Source: Anaerosoma tenue | GTDB lineage: Bacteria; Actinomycetota; Coriobacteriia; Anaerosomatales; Anaerosomataceae | Length of the DNA stretch: 64,000 nt | Assembly (NCBI RefSeq): GCF_023161965.1 | Contig: NZ_JALNTY010000001.1 | Span: forward strand, 850,501 to 914,500 | Direction: 5' to 3' | In this document: piece by piece, positions 20,862 to 29,477 of the stretch | How positions within the stretch are numbered: position 1 is the stretch's first letter | Layout of the letters: every line of letters starts with the position of its first letter | Position numbers and translations under genes: made by a program | Notes under the pieces: model-generated | Database searches by the model: none | Seen by the model: the letters and a program-made list of their open reading frames with translations, nothing else | Told to the model about the DNA's origin: nothing

Positions 20862-20954
20862 AGCGCTCCTTCCCTGCGGTACCGGCCCTCCCGGGTCCGG
20901 GCCGCCTTCTGAGATGGAGCACGAGTATACACCGCACCGTATGCGGGGCCGGTC

Positions 20955-21788
20955 TCAGTCGCCGTCGGGCCCGCCTCGCACATCGTCCTCGTCGATGACG
21001 ACGGGCGCCGAGCGGACCTCGTCGAGCAGCGTCCGCGCCCGGTCGGCATAGCGTGACGGCACGAGCAGCTTGTACGTGCGCGGCATGAGGTAGAGGTTGT
21101 ACTCCTCGGCAGGTGGCAGCGGGTCCCACGCGATGGGGATCCCCTCCTGCTCGAGTACCGACGCTTCGAAGCGGAGCTGTGTGGCGTAGGTGAGACCGCC
21201 CGCCACGTTGAACTGCGAGGACGCCACCTGCTCCCAGGAGTCCTCGCCGCCGCCATCGGCGGCATGCACGCGTGCGGGCAGCGGCGTACGGTCCTCGTAG
21301 CCCGGCACCGGGCCGAGCACGCGGGACACACGGCCCTCCGTCGCCCCCTCGCGTGCGATCGCCGAGCCGTCGGGCCACCGTACGTCGGGCGCTATCTCCA
21401 GCAGCGGCGTCACCGCGAAGTCGCGCTCCGCGAGCCGCGGATGCGGGATCTCGAGGGCGGGCGTCTCCCACTCCTCGTCGCCGTAGAGCAGGATGTCGAT
21501 GTCGATCACACGCGGACCGTAGCGCACGCCCGCTGTACGGCCGAGTCCCGCCTCCAGCTCCTTGAGCGCCACGAGCAGGCGATCGGCGGGGATCGCCGTG
21601 TCGACGCGCGCCACCGTGTTGGCGAACGCGGGCTGATCGGTCACACCCCACGGCTCCGACTCCACCACGTTGGCCACTGCGAGCACGTACGTGGCGTCCA
21701 GCGCAGCGATCCCATCGAGCGCGCGCCCGAGCGTGGCCATGCGATCGCCCAGGTTGCAGCCCAGTCCGAGGAAGACGTCAGCGCTCAT
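20955..21788 (-). CDS. folK: HPPK (FolK) with a C-terminal accessory domain
   Basis: Residues 1-160 are 6-hydroxymethyl-7,8-dihydropterin pyrophosphokinase: LGCNLGDR at the start, ESEPWGVTDQPAFANTV, GPRVIDIDILLYG and HPRLAERDFAV. FolK pyrophosphorylates the pterin before FolP acts. Normal FolK ends near 160-170 residues. Here about 110 more follow, with the pattern of a DUF2007-like small domain (YATQLRFEASVLEQEGIPIAWD near residues 195-215, then LYLMPRTYKLLVPSRYADRARTLL). That extra domain is a tentative match only. The gene overlaps folP by 11 bases. Confidence 0.88.
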   Translation of the reverse strand: MSADVFLGLGCNLGDRMATLGRALDGIAALDATYVLAVANVVESEPWGVTDQPAFANTVARVDTAIPADRLLVALKELEAGLGRTAGVRYGPRVIDIDILLYGDEEWETPALEIPHPRLAERDFAVTPLLEIAPDVRWPDGSAIAREGATEGRVSRVLGPVPGYEDRTPLPARVHAADGGGEDSWEQVASSQFNVAGGLTYATQLRFEASVLEQEGIPIAWDPLPPAEEYNLYLMPRTYKLLVPSRYADRARTLLDEVRSAPVVIDEDDVRGGPDGD

Positions 21789-22647
21789 CGCCGACCCCCT
21801 CTACGCCCGTGATCGCTCCGAGCATCGCAAGCGACTCGGCGGTGGCGGAGACGTCGTGCACGCGCACCACGTCGGCGCCATGGCTGGCCGACCACAGCGC
21901 CACGGCCGTGCTCCCGTGCACCCGCTCGGACGGCGTCGCCACCCCGGTGACCTCACCGATGAACCGCTTGCGCGACGCCCCGACGAGCACCGGATAGCCG
22001 AGTGAGGCGATCTCGTCCAGCCGCCGCAGCAGCTCAAGGTTGTGCGCTGTGGTCTTTCCGAACCCCAGACCGGGGTCCACCGCGATGCGCCCGGGCGCCA
22101 CGCCGGCCTCCTCGAGCATCCGCGCCTGGACGCCCAGGTACTCACGCACCTCGGCCACCACGTCGTCGTAGCGGGGCTCGGCCTGCATCGTCTTAGGCTC
22201 GCCGAGCATATGCATCACCACGAGTCCCGCATCGCATGCGGCGGCCACCGCCACCATGGCGGGGTCGCGAAAACCGGAGACGTCGTTCACGATGCTCGCC
22301 CCCGCGGCAACGCACGCCTCGGCCACCTCGGCCCGGCGGGTGTCCACCGAGAGCGGGACGTCGAGGCCGTGCGCAAGCGCCTCCACCACCGGCACCGTAC
22401 GCGCCAGCTCGTCGACCACGCTCACCGGGTCGGAACCCGGACGCGTCGACTCGCCGCCCACGTCCACTATGTCGGCGCCCTCAAGCGCCAGCCCTTTGCC
22501 GTGCCGGAGCGCCGCGACCGCGTCGGCGTGCTCACCGCCATCGGAGAAGGAGTCGGGAGTGACGTTGAGGATGCCCATCACCAGGCAGCGGTCGAGGACG
22601 AGCGAGAAGCGCCCACACCGCCAGACGCGCGCGCCGGGGACGCTCAT
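21778..22647 (-). CDS. folP: Dihydropteroate synthase
   Basis: FolP condenses the FolK product with p-aminobenzoate to dihydropteroate and is the sulfonamide target. The 289-residue TIM-barrel protein has MGILNVTPDSFSDGG (residues ~24-38), DVGGESTRPGS, INDVSGF, DPGLGFGKT and GASRKRF. These are all the standard pterin- and pyrophosphate-binding loops. It sits between folE (4 bases upstream) and folK (overlapping). Confidence 0.95.
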   Translation of the reverse strand: MSVPGARVWRCGRFSLVLDRCLVMGILNVTPDSFSDGGEHADAVAALRHGKGLALEGADIVDVGGESTRPGSDPVSVVDELARTVPVVEALAHGLDVPLSVDTRRAEVAEACVAAGASIVNDVSGFRDPAMVAVAAACDAGLVVMHMLGEPKTMQAEPRYDDVVAEVREYLGVQARMLEEAGVAPGRIAVDPGLGFGKTTAHNLELLRRLDEIASLGYPVLVGASRKRFIGEVTGVATPSERVHGSTAVALWSASHGADVVRVHDVSATAESLAMLGAITGVEGVGDER

Positions 22648-22651
22648 CGGC

Positions 22652-23218
22652 CTACCTCGCGCCCTTGATGAGGCTCATCGCCTCGGCCCTCGTTGCGGCG
22701 TTCCGCTCGAAGATGCCGCGCACCGCCGAGGTGGTGGTCACCGTGCCCGGCTTGCGCACGCCCCGCATCGACATGCACAGGTGCTCGGCCTCGATCACCA
22801 CGAGCACGCCGGTAGGGTCGAGCTGATCGAGGAGCGTGTCCGCGATCTGGGAGGTGAGCCGCTCCTGCACCTGCGGGCGCTTGGCGAAGACGTCCACCAC
22901 GCGCGCGATCTTGGAGAGCCCGCAGATGCGTCCGTGCTTGCCCGGGATGTACGCCACATGCGCCTTGCCGAGGAACGGCACCAGGTGATGCTCGCACACC
23001 GAGTACAGCGGGATGTCCCTGATGAGCACCATCTCCTGATGGCCCTCGTTGAACGTCACCGTGAAGTGCTCCGCCGGATCCTGCTCGAGCCCTGAGAAGA
23101 TCTCCTCGTACATGTTCGCCACGCGGCGCGGGGTGTCGAGAAGCCCTTCACGCGCCGTGTCCTCGCCGATGCCTTCGAGGATGAGTCGGACGCCTTGCTC
23201 GATACGGATGCGGTCCAT
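22652..23218 (-). CDS. folE: GTP cyclohydrolase I
   Basis: FolE opens the GTP ring to give dihydroneopterin triphosphate, the first folate-specific step. The 188-residue protein has the zinc ligands in [11 protein letters not shown] and [10 protein letters not shown] and the active-site [11 protein letters not shown] 23218 was chosen over an upstream in-frame ATG at 23299 because it gives the standard length and starts at the conserved first helix. It is the first gene of the folE-folP-folK-panB-panC-nadA-nadB-nadC run. Confidence 0.95.
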   Translation of the reverse strand: MDRIRIEQGVRLILEGIGEDTAREGLLDTPRRVANMYEEIFSGLEQDPAEHFTVTFNEGHQEMVLIRDIPLYSVCEHHLVPFLGKAHVAYIPGKHGRICGLSKIARVVDVFAKRPQVQERLTSQIADTLLDQLDPTGVLVVIEAEHLCMSMRGVRKPGTVTTTSAVRGIFERNAATRAEAMSLIKGAR

Positions 23219-23329
23219 CGGGGCTCCAGAGTGGTCGGGGGTGTCGGAACCACCAGTATCCACCATCTGACAAGCGCGGCGAAAGGCTGCCTGTCGCACC
23301 CGCTGTCGCGCGCCCGGGTGTGCGCCGAT

Positions 23330-24247
23330 CTAGAAGAGCGCCTTCGCGATGGAGACCACGGCCGGGCCGAGGATCACGATGAGCGTGGCGGGGAGGATGC
23401 ACAGCACCAGCGGGAACACGATCTTCACCGGCGTCTTCTGCGCCTGCTCCTCGGCCCTCTGGCGGCGTGTCAGGCGCATCTCCTTCGACTGCACGCGCAA
23501 GACGTTGGCGATCGGTATGCCGAGCTGCTCGGCCTGCACCACCGCGGTGGCGAAGGTGTTGAGCTCGGACACGTCGGTGCGCGCCGTCAGACGCTTCAGC
23601 GCGTCTCCACGCGAAGAACCGGCCTGGATCTCCTGGAGCATACGCGCGAACTCGTGCGCCAGCGGCCCGTGCGACATCCGCACTATCTTGGCGATCGCCT
23701 GATCGAACCCGAGCCCGGCCTCCACGCTGATCGTCAGCATGTCGAGCATGTCGGGCAGCTCGATCCTGATCTGCCGCTGTCGCCGTGACACCGCGGCAGA
23801 GAGCCACGCATCCGGAAGCCAGTACGACGCCACGCATACGACGATGCCCACGAGCCACGCGAATGCCGAGGCGCGTGAGAGCACCGCCAGCGCCAGCACG
23901 AGTCCGGTCACGAAGATAGCGGAGAGGGCCTTGAGACCGAGGAACCGGCCGACGTCTATGCCGCCGGGGTTACCCGCGAGCGTCAACTGGGTGCGGATGC
24001 GGTCGCTCACACCCTTTGGCGCCGCCGCCGCGACACCGTCTCGCACACGTGACCATCCGGGCGACAGCACGCGGTCGGCGAACGGTCGCAACTGCGGGTG
24101 AGCCACACCGGCCTCGACCGTCTCGTAGGCGGTGAGTCCGGCCAATCGCTTGCTGACCGACCGCTCCTCGGAGAAGAACGTGGACAGCACGACCCAGACG
24201 ATCAGGCCGATCGAGAGGAACAACAGCAGCGCGACCGCGTACTCCAT
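23330..24247 (-). CDS. tadC: Tad pilus inner-membrane protein TadC
   Basis: This 305-residue GspF/T2SSF-domain protein has an N-terminal helix, a central pair (about residues 100-150) and C-terminal helices around a cytoplasmic region with LPDMLDMLTISVEAGLGFDQAI and SRGDALKRLT. TadC pairs with TadB as the membrane platform on which the TadA ATPase drives Flp pilin polymerisation. It is the last gene of the Tad operon. Confidence 0.9.
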   Translation of the reverse strand: MEYAVALLLFLSIGLIVWVVLSTFFSEERSVSKRLAGLTAYETVEAGVAHPQLRPFADRVLSPGWSRVRDGVAAAAPKGVSDRIRTQLTLAGNPGGIDVGRFLGLKALSAIFVTGLVLALAVLSRASAFAWLVGIVVCVASYWLPDAWLSAAVSRRQRQIRIELPDMLDMLTISVEAGLGFDQAIAKIVRMSHGPLAHEFARMLQEIQAGSSRGDALKRLTARTDVSELNTFATAVVQAEQLGIPIANVLRVQSKEMRLTRRQRAEEQAQKTPVKIVFPLVLCILPATLIVILGPAVVSIAKALF

Positions 24248-24248
24248 A

Positions 24249-26150
24249 TCACACCTCGATCGTCACGATGTTGCGAAGCCACACGGCCCCGACGACGAGC
24301 AACGTGGACCCGATCGCGATCATGACCAGGCCGGGCACGGTGGTGAAAAGCCCGAGCATGTACGCGGGATTCAACACGGAGAGCGTGAACACAAGCACGA
24401 ACGGCAGCACGAGCAGGATCCAGGCCGAGAGCCGCCCCTCGGCCGTGAGGCCCGAGATCTGCCGCTTCAGCGCACCGCGGTCGCGGATCGTGGCGGCTAC
24501 CACGTCGAGGACCTCGGCGAGATTGCCGCCCACGTCGCGCTGTATGCCGATGGCGGTGACGGCCCATGAGAAGTCCTCGCTCTGCGTGCGCCGCGCCACT
24601 GTCTCCAGCGCCTCTTCCACCGACCTGCCGAGGCGTACCTCGGTCTGCGCGCGGGCGAACTCGGAGGAGACGGGAGGGCTCATCTGCTCGACCACGAGAT
24701 CGATGGACTGCTGAAGACCCCATCCTGCCCGGAGCGCACCTGCGATGAGGTTCAGCACGTCGGGCAACTGCGCCTCGAACGCGGCGTGGCGACTCCTGAT
24801 GCGCGCATCCACCACGATCAGCGGCACGATCACGGCTGCCACCACCACGAGGATGCCGACGAGCACGCTGCCGCTCACCCACATCGCCAACACGCCGGCG
24901 ACGATCACGATGGCCAGGTGCATCACGATGTACTCGGTAGGCCGCAGCGGCCAGCCCGCCCGGTCGAGCTGCTCGTACACGAACGTGTTGATGCCGCGTT
25001 TGCCGGCAACGTAGTCCACCGCTCCCATGACCGAGGACGTCACACGGCTCGAGTACTGCTCGGCCACGTCACCGCCCTCGGCGCCCTCCTGCATCTGGTC
25101 GTAGTATCTGATACGGTCGAGCGCGCTCTTGGGACGCACGAGCACGAGCGCCACCCCCGCTACGAGCGCGAACACCGACACGAACACGAGGGCTCCCGCC
25201 CCCGCCAACGTGACGATGCTCGCCGGCGGCACCGGATCGAGCGTTCGAACCTCCCGCTCGGAGGACGCGTCGAACAGCGGGTTGGGCACGAGCGTGGAGC
25301 CGGTACGGGCGCTATCGCCCTCACCGAAGGTGATCTGCACGTCGATATCCTTGGTGGACGGCCTGCGGCTCACGAACGTGACGTCCCACGTGGTCTGCAG
25401 CCCGCGCGCCAGGTCCTGGTACACCTCCGTGAGCGCGTCGGCTTCCGCAACCCCCACGAAGCGCCCACCGGTCTGCGCCGCGATCGTCTCGAGCACCCCG
25501 GCGTCGGCCTCGGCAGAGGGGAGCGCCACCACCAGCACGGGTACGCCCGCCGATCGGAGCGCTTTGACCGCGTCGTCCAGCGTGGTCCTGCTCACGGTGT
25601 CACCGCCGTCGGACAGCACCACCGCGATGGGCCGCTCCACGCCGGCAAGCGCGGCTTCGTCGGCCGTGAGGCGCAGCGCGTCGTAGAGGGCGGTCTCACC
25701 GCGCGCTTCGAGCGCGTCCACACCCGTGCCCACCGCTGCGGCGTCCACGCCTCCGATCGGCGCCACCACCCGCGCCGTCTCGGAGAAGGCCAGCACCGCC
25801 ACGCGGGAACCGTTCTGCAGCTCCTCCACGAAAGCGAGCGCGGCCGACTTGGCCGCGTCGAGCGAGGCGCCGCGCATCGAGCCGCTCGTGTCGACCACCA
25901 GGAAGACGTCCATCGGGTCAGCCTCGACCGCCTCGGCCGAGAGGATCTCGGCTTCATGCCCGTTCTCGAGGATGCGGAAGTCGCCGGCGTCGGCGCCGTC
26001 GCCCGCTGGCACGTCCACCTGCATCCACACGCGGGGGAACTCCGCCACGCTCACGTGGCGCACCACGAGGCTGTCACCCTGCGCGAACGCGACACCCGCG
26101 CTGCACACCAGAGCCGCCACGAGCGCGATGGATGCGATCCGCCGACGCAC
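24249..26150 (-). CDS. tadB: vWA domain-TadB fusion
   Basis: The 633-residue protein has a signal peptide (residues 1-23), then an extracytoplasmic von Willebrand A domain (about 80-255) with a complete MIDAS start DTSGS (87-91). A membrane helix (about 307-335) and a T2SSF/TadB domain (about 440-600, LPDVLNLIAGALRAGWGLQQSI) follow, flanked by helices. TadB is the partner of TadC. The vWA domain could bind matrix or pilus components through a metal ion. The reading frame is unbroken, so it is a real fusion rather than two genes. Confidence 0.88.
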   Translation of the reverse strand: MRRRIASIALVAALVCSAGVAFAQGDSLVVRHVSVAEFPRVWMQVDVPAGDGADAGDFRILENGHEAEILSAEAVEADPMDVFLVVDTSGSMRGASLDAAKSAALAFVEELQNGSRVAVLAFSETARVVAPIGGVDAAAVGTGVDALEARGETALYDALRLTADEAALAGVERPIAVVLSDGGDTVSRTTLDDAVKALRSAGVPVLVVALPSAEADAGVLETIAAQTGGRFVGVAEADALTEVYQDLARGLQTTWDVTFVSRRPSTKDIDVQITFGEGDSARTGSTLVPNPLFDASSEREVRTLDPVPPASIVTLAGAGALVFVSVFALVAGVALVLVRPKSALDRIRYYDQMQEGAEGGDVAEQYSSRVTSSVMGAVDYVAGKRGINTFVYEQLDRAGWPLRPTEYIVMHLAIVIVAGVLAMWVSGSVLVGILVVVAAVIVPLIVVDARIRSRHAAFEAQLPDVLNLIAGALRAGWGLQQSIDLVVEQMSPPVSSEFARAQTEVRLGRSVEEALETVARRTQSEDFSWAVTAIGIQRDVGGNLAEVLDVVAATIRDRGALKRQISGLTAEGRLSAWILLVLPFVLVFTLSVLNPAYMLGLFTTVPGLVMIAIGSTLLVVGAVWLRNIVTIEV

Positions 26151-26152
26151 CG

Positions 26153-27514
26153 CTATCGCCTCGCCGGCGCCTGGTACTCGAAGAGGTTCGCGGGGAGCGC
26201 GATACCCATGTCTTCGAGCCTGCGGGTGAACTTGGGCCGTAGGCCCGTGGACTTCAGGTGGCCGAGATGCTTGCCCGCTTCATCAACCCCCATCGAGTAG
26301 TCGAAGTAGAAGATGTCCTGCAGCACGATCGTGTCGCCTTCCATGCCCTCCACCTCGGCGACCTTGACCACGCGGCGACTGCCGTCGCGGAGTCGCGCGA
26401 GGTGCACGAGGAGGTCGAACGCAGAGGCCGCCTGCTCGCGGATGGCACGTACGGGCAGGTCGTAGCCCGCCATGAGCACCATCGTCTCGATGCGTGAGAG
26501 CGCGTCGCGCGGGGAGTTGGCGTGGACCGTGGAGAGCGACCCGTCGTGGCCCGTGTTCATCGCCTGCAGCATGTCGAGCGCTTCCCCGCCGCGCACCTCG
26601 CCCACGATGATGCGGTCGGGACGCATACGCAGGGTGTTGCGCACGAGATCGCGTATCGTGACCTGCCCGGTCCCTTCGATGTTGGGCGGACGCGACTCCA
26701 GCCGGAGCACATGCTCCTGGTGCAACTGAAGCTCGGCGGCGTCCTCCACCGTGATGATCCGCTCGTCCCCTGGCACGTACTGCGAGACCACATTGAGCAG
26801 CGTCGTCTTGCCAGTGCCGGTGCCGCCGCTTATGAGCACGTTCAGACGGCCGCGCACGCACGCCTCGAGGAACTCGGCCAGGCTCTCGCTCATCGTCCCG
26901 AACCCGATGAGATCCTCGATGGTGAACGGCTCCCGTGAGAACTTGCGGATCGTGAGCATCGGTCCGTTCACCGCGAGCGGCGCGATGATCGCGTTCACGC
27001 GCGAGCCGTCGGGCAGCCGCGCGTCCACCATCGGGGACGCCTCATCGATGCGTCTGCCCACCTGGCTCACGATCTTGTCGATGATGCGCAACAGGTGTCG
27101 CTCGTCGAGGAACCGGCGCTGCGTCTCGTGGATACGCCCCCCGCGCTCGATGTAGATGCTGTCGGGGTTGTTCACCATCACCTCGGTGATGGTGGGGTCG
27201 TCGATCAGCGACTGGATCGGACCGTAGCCGAGTATGTTGTCGAGCACGTTCCCGGCGATCTCTCGACGGTCTGCGGCCGACAGCGGCGCCGTCTCCTTGG
27301 CCAGGAGCTCGTTCAGCTTCCGCTCGATCTGCTGCCGAAGTCCCACGTCGGATTCCGTGGTGGCCTCGAGACGCGGACCGAGTTCCTCCACGAGCAGGTA
27401 ATGGATGTTGCGCTCGATCTCGTCGCGCACCGAAGCGCTCATGTCGGTCGACTCGGGACTCCCGTTCTCTATCTGCTCGATCCCGCTTGCCGTGAGCCGC
27501 GATCTAAGCGACAT
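26153..27514 (-). CDS. cpaF: Tad pilus secretion ATPase (TadA/CpaF)
   Basis: The 453-residue hexameric ATPase powers Flp pilus assembly. It has the CpaF N-terminal helical domain, the [21 protein letters not shown] segment, Walker [12 protein letters not shown], the Asp box [11 protein letters not shown], Walker [16 protein letters not shown] and the His box. ATG 27514 follows GAGGGGG and gives a small overlap with tadZ; an in-frame upstream ATG at 27571 lies deep inside tadZ. The operon is continuous with tadB (2-base gap). Confidence 0.93.
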   Translation of the reverse strand: MSLRSRLTASGIEQIENGSPESTDMSASVRDEIERNIHYLLVEELGPRLEATTESDVGLRQQIERKLNELLAKETAPLSAADRREIAGNVLDNILGYGPIQSLIDDPTITEVMVNNPDSIYIERGGRIHETQRRFLDERHLLRIIDKIVSQVGRRIDEASPMVDARLPDGSRVNAIIAPLAVNGPMLTIRKFSREPFTIEDLIGFGTMSESLAEFLEACVRGRLNVLISGGTGTGKTTLLNVVSQYVPGDERIITVEDAAELQLHQEHVLRLESRPPNIEGTGQVTIRDLVRNTLRMRPDRIIVGEVRGGEALDMLQAMNTGHDGSLSTVHANSPRDALSRIETMVLMAGYDLPVRAIREQAASAFDLLVHLARLRDGSRRVVKVAEVEGMEGDTIVLQDIFYFDYSMGVDEAGKHLGHLKSTGLRPKFTRRLEDMGIALPANLFEYQAPARR

Positions 27515-28661
27515 CGCCCTGCGCCCCCTCCCGCTCCGCCACGATCGCTTTCGCGGTCTCCTGCAGCACACGCGCCGGCTGGCTGCGCGGCGCGTCCAGC
27601 ACCACCGGCACGCCCTTGTTCACCGAACGCGGCACCTGCAGGTCGGATGGCAGCCGGTACTTGATCGGCATGCCGATGGCGTGCTCGACCTCCTCGACCT
27701 TGAGGAACACCTTGCTGTCGGCCCTGTTGAGCATGATGTCCACGAGCGTGCCGTTGTATCCGAGCTGCCGTAGCTTCTGGAGCGACACCCGGCTGTTCTT
27801 CACCGAGGCCACGTCCATCATCGTCACAACCACCACGCGGTCGCTACGGTCGAGCGCGGTCAGCACCGCCTCGTCCAGCGAGGGCGGGGTATCGATGATC
27901 ACGTAGTCGAACATGGTCACCAGCAGCCCGATGATCCGGTCTATCCTGCTGGCGGTCACGATCTCGGCGTCTTCAGGAAGCGTCGGCGCCAGGAGCGCGT
28001 GCACGCCCGACGAGTGCTCCACCATGAAGCCGCGGAGCATCTCGGCATCGAGGCGGTCACCGCTCTGCACGGCGCCCACGATCGTCTGTACCGGCTCGAG
28101 GCCGAGCATGATACCCACATCGCCGAACTGGAGGTCGAGATCGACCAGCGCGACCGACTTGTCGAGGCCGGCGAGCGCCACCGCCACGTTCGACGCCACC
28201 ACGGTCTTCCCCACGCCGCCTTTCATGCTGAGCACCGTGACGACGTGGCCTTTCTGCGGCGTCGCCCCGGGCTCATCGCTCGCGCCCAGCCGCCGACGCG
28301 CTCTGCGGAGCGCCTCTTCGAGCACCGACGTGGTCTCGACCGAAGGCGCACCGGACGGCACGACGTCGTCCACCCCGGCGCGGAGCGCGGCGTGAAGCAG
28401 CTCCCGTGTGACTTCCGAGGGCGCGAGCACCACGCCGATCCGGCTTCCCTCGTCCCTGATCTCGCGCACCGAGACGAGTGCGTCGTCGAGGTCGACGCCC
28501 GGGCCCACCACGAGCAGGTGGACGCCGCCCGCGCGCACCTGCTTGCATGCCTCGGTCAGTCCCGACGCTCTCGTCACCTGGGTGTCCGGAACCTGCACGA
28601 GAGCCTTGGAGACCGTCTGCGCGTAGGCGGACTGCGTGTCGCATACGAGGATCGACATCAT
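27504..28661 (-). CDS. cpaE: Pilus localisation ATPase TadZ/CpaE
   Basis: This is a MinD/ParA-type protein of 385 residues. An N-terminal receiver-like domain (about 1-125) lacks the usual acidic pocket. It is followed by a P-loop ATPase domain with the deviant Walker A motif SMKGGVGKT, VDLDLQFGDVG and a C-terminal helical end. TadZ/CpaE is known to position the Tad machine at a pole or other site in the cell. The ATG at 28661 or 28658 could be used. Confidence 0.9.
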   Translation of the reverse strand: MMSILVCDTQSAYAQTVSKALVQVPDTQVTRASGLTEACKQVRAGGVHLLVVGPGVDLDDALVSVREIRDEGSRIGVVLAPSEVTRELLHAALRAGVDDVVPSGAPSVETTSVLEEALRRARRRLGASDEPGATPQKGHVVTVLSMKGGVGKTVVASNVAVALAGLDKSVALVDLDLQFGDVGIMLGLEPVQTIVGAVQSGDRLDAEMLRGFMVEHSSGVHALLAPTLPEDAEIVTASRIDRIIGLLVTMFDYVIIDTPPSLDEAVLTALDRSDRVVVVTMMDVASVKNSRVSLQKLRQLGYNGTLVDIMLNRADSKVFLKVEEVEHAIGMPIKYRLPSDLQVPRSVNKGVPVVLDAPRSQPARVLQETAKAIVAEREGAQGDVA

Positions 28662-28670
28662 CGCAGCCCC

Positions 28671-29447
28671 CTACTCGAACAGCGTCGTGAGCGACCTGCC
28701 GGGCGCCTCGGGGGGCGTTTCGGCGGTGGCCGGCAGGAGCGTAATCCAGACGCTCCCGACCTCCTCACCGAAGATGAGCTTCTCCGCATCGGCCGGAGAG
28801 ACGGCGAGCGTCATGACCGAGGGGACTTCGTTCGGCGTGTTCGACGAGACCAGCGCGCCTCCTCCGTCCCCTTCCGCGTCCTGTGTGGCGGTCTCCGCCG
28901 TGAGAGCAGCGCCCATCGCAACGACTCTCGCCTCGGGGAGCAGCAACCTGGTGACCTTGCCGCCTTCGCTCTCTTCGTCGTCTTCATCCGCGTTCTCGAT
29001 GGTCACGAACACCGCGACACGGTCGCCGGGACGCACCATGCCCGAGATGCCGCGGACCTCGTCGACCGGTATCGCGATCGCGACCTGATCACCCGGGACC
29101 GAATACGCAAGACCGGCTGCACTCGGCAGGGAGAAGCGAGCCGTGGTCACCTGCTCGCCCTTCGAGAGCGGGGTGTTGAGCACCTGCCCCTCGATCGCTC
29201 GTGCGCTCGAGATGGCATCAGCCGCCACGTAGCGTTGGGGCACCTCCTCGAGGAGGATCATCTCTCCCGCCACGAGCTCCTCGGCGGAGAGGCCGCGCGG
29301 GATGTCCTCCTGCGCTACCAGCACTTCCACCGGCTCGCTCGATGCGGCCACCTCGCTCCGGGCGCTGTTGATGTAGTCCACCGCGAGCACCGTTGCCACA
29401 CCCGCCAGGACCAGGGCTATCACGATCACGATCGCTTTGGCCCGCAT
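28671..29447 (-). CDS. cpaB: Flp pilus assembly protein CpaB/RcpC
   Basis: The 258-residue protein has one N-terminal membrane helix (about residues 4-24) and a periplasmic SAF domain (about 40-105: AQEDIPRGLSAEELV, PLSKGEQV), then a RcpC-type region. CpaB/RcpC influences pilus stability or outer assembly. A low-complexity acidic stretch (ADEDDEESEGG) lies near the middle. ATG 29447 has GGGGGGAGG upstream and replaces the longer frame starting at 29465. Confidence 0.85.
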   Translation of the reverse strand: MRAKAIVIVIALVLAGVATVLAVDYINSARSEVAASSEPVEVLVAQEDIPRGLSAEELVAGEMILLEEVPQRYVAADAISSARAIEGQVLNTPLSKGEQVTTARFSLPSAAGLAYSVPGDQVAIAIPVDEVRGISGMVRPGDRVAVFVTIENADEDDEESEGGKVTRLLLPEARVVAMGAALTAETATQDAEGDGGGALVSSNTPNEVPSVMTLAVSPADAEKLIFGEEVGSVWITLLPATAETPPEAPGRSLTTLFE

Positions 29448-29477
29448 TGTGCCTCCCCCCGTCATCCGTGTGCCCGC

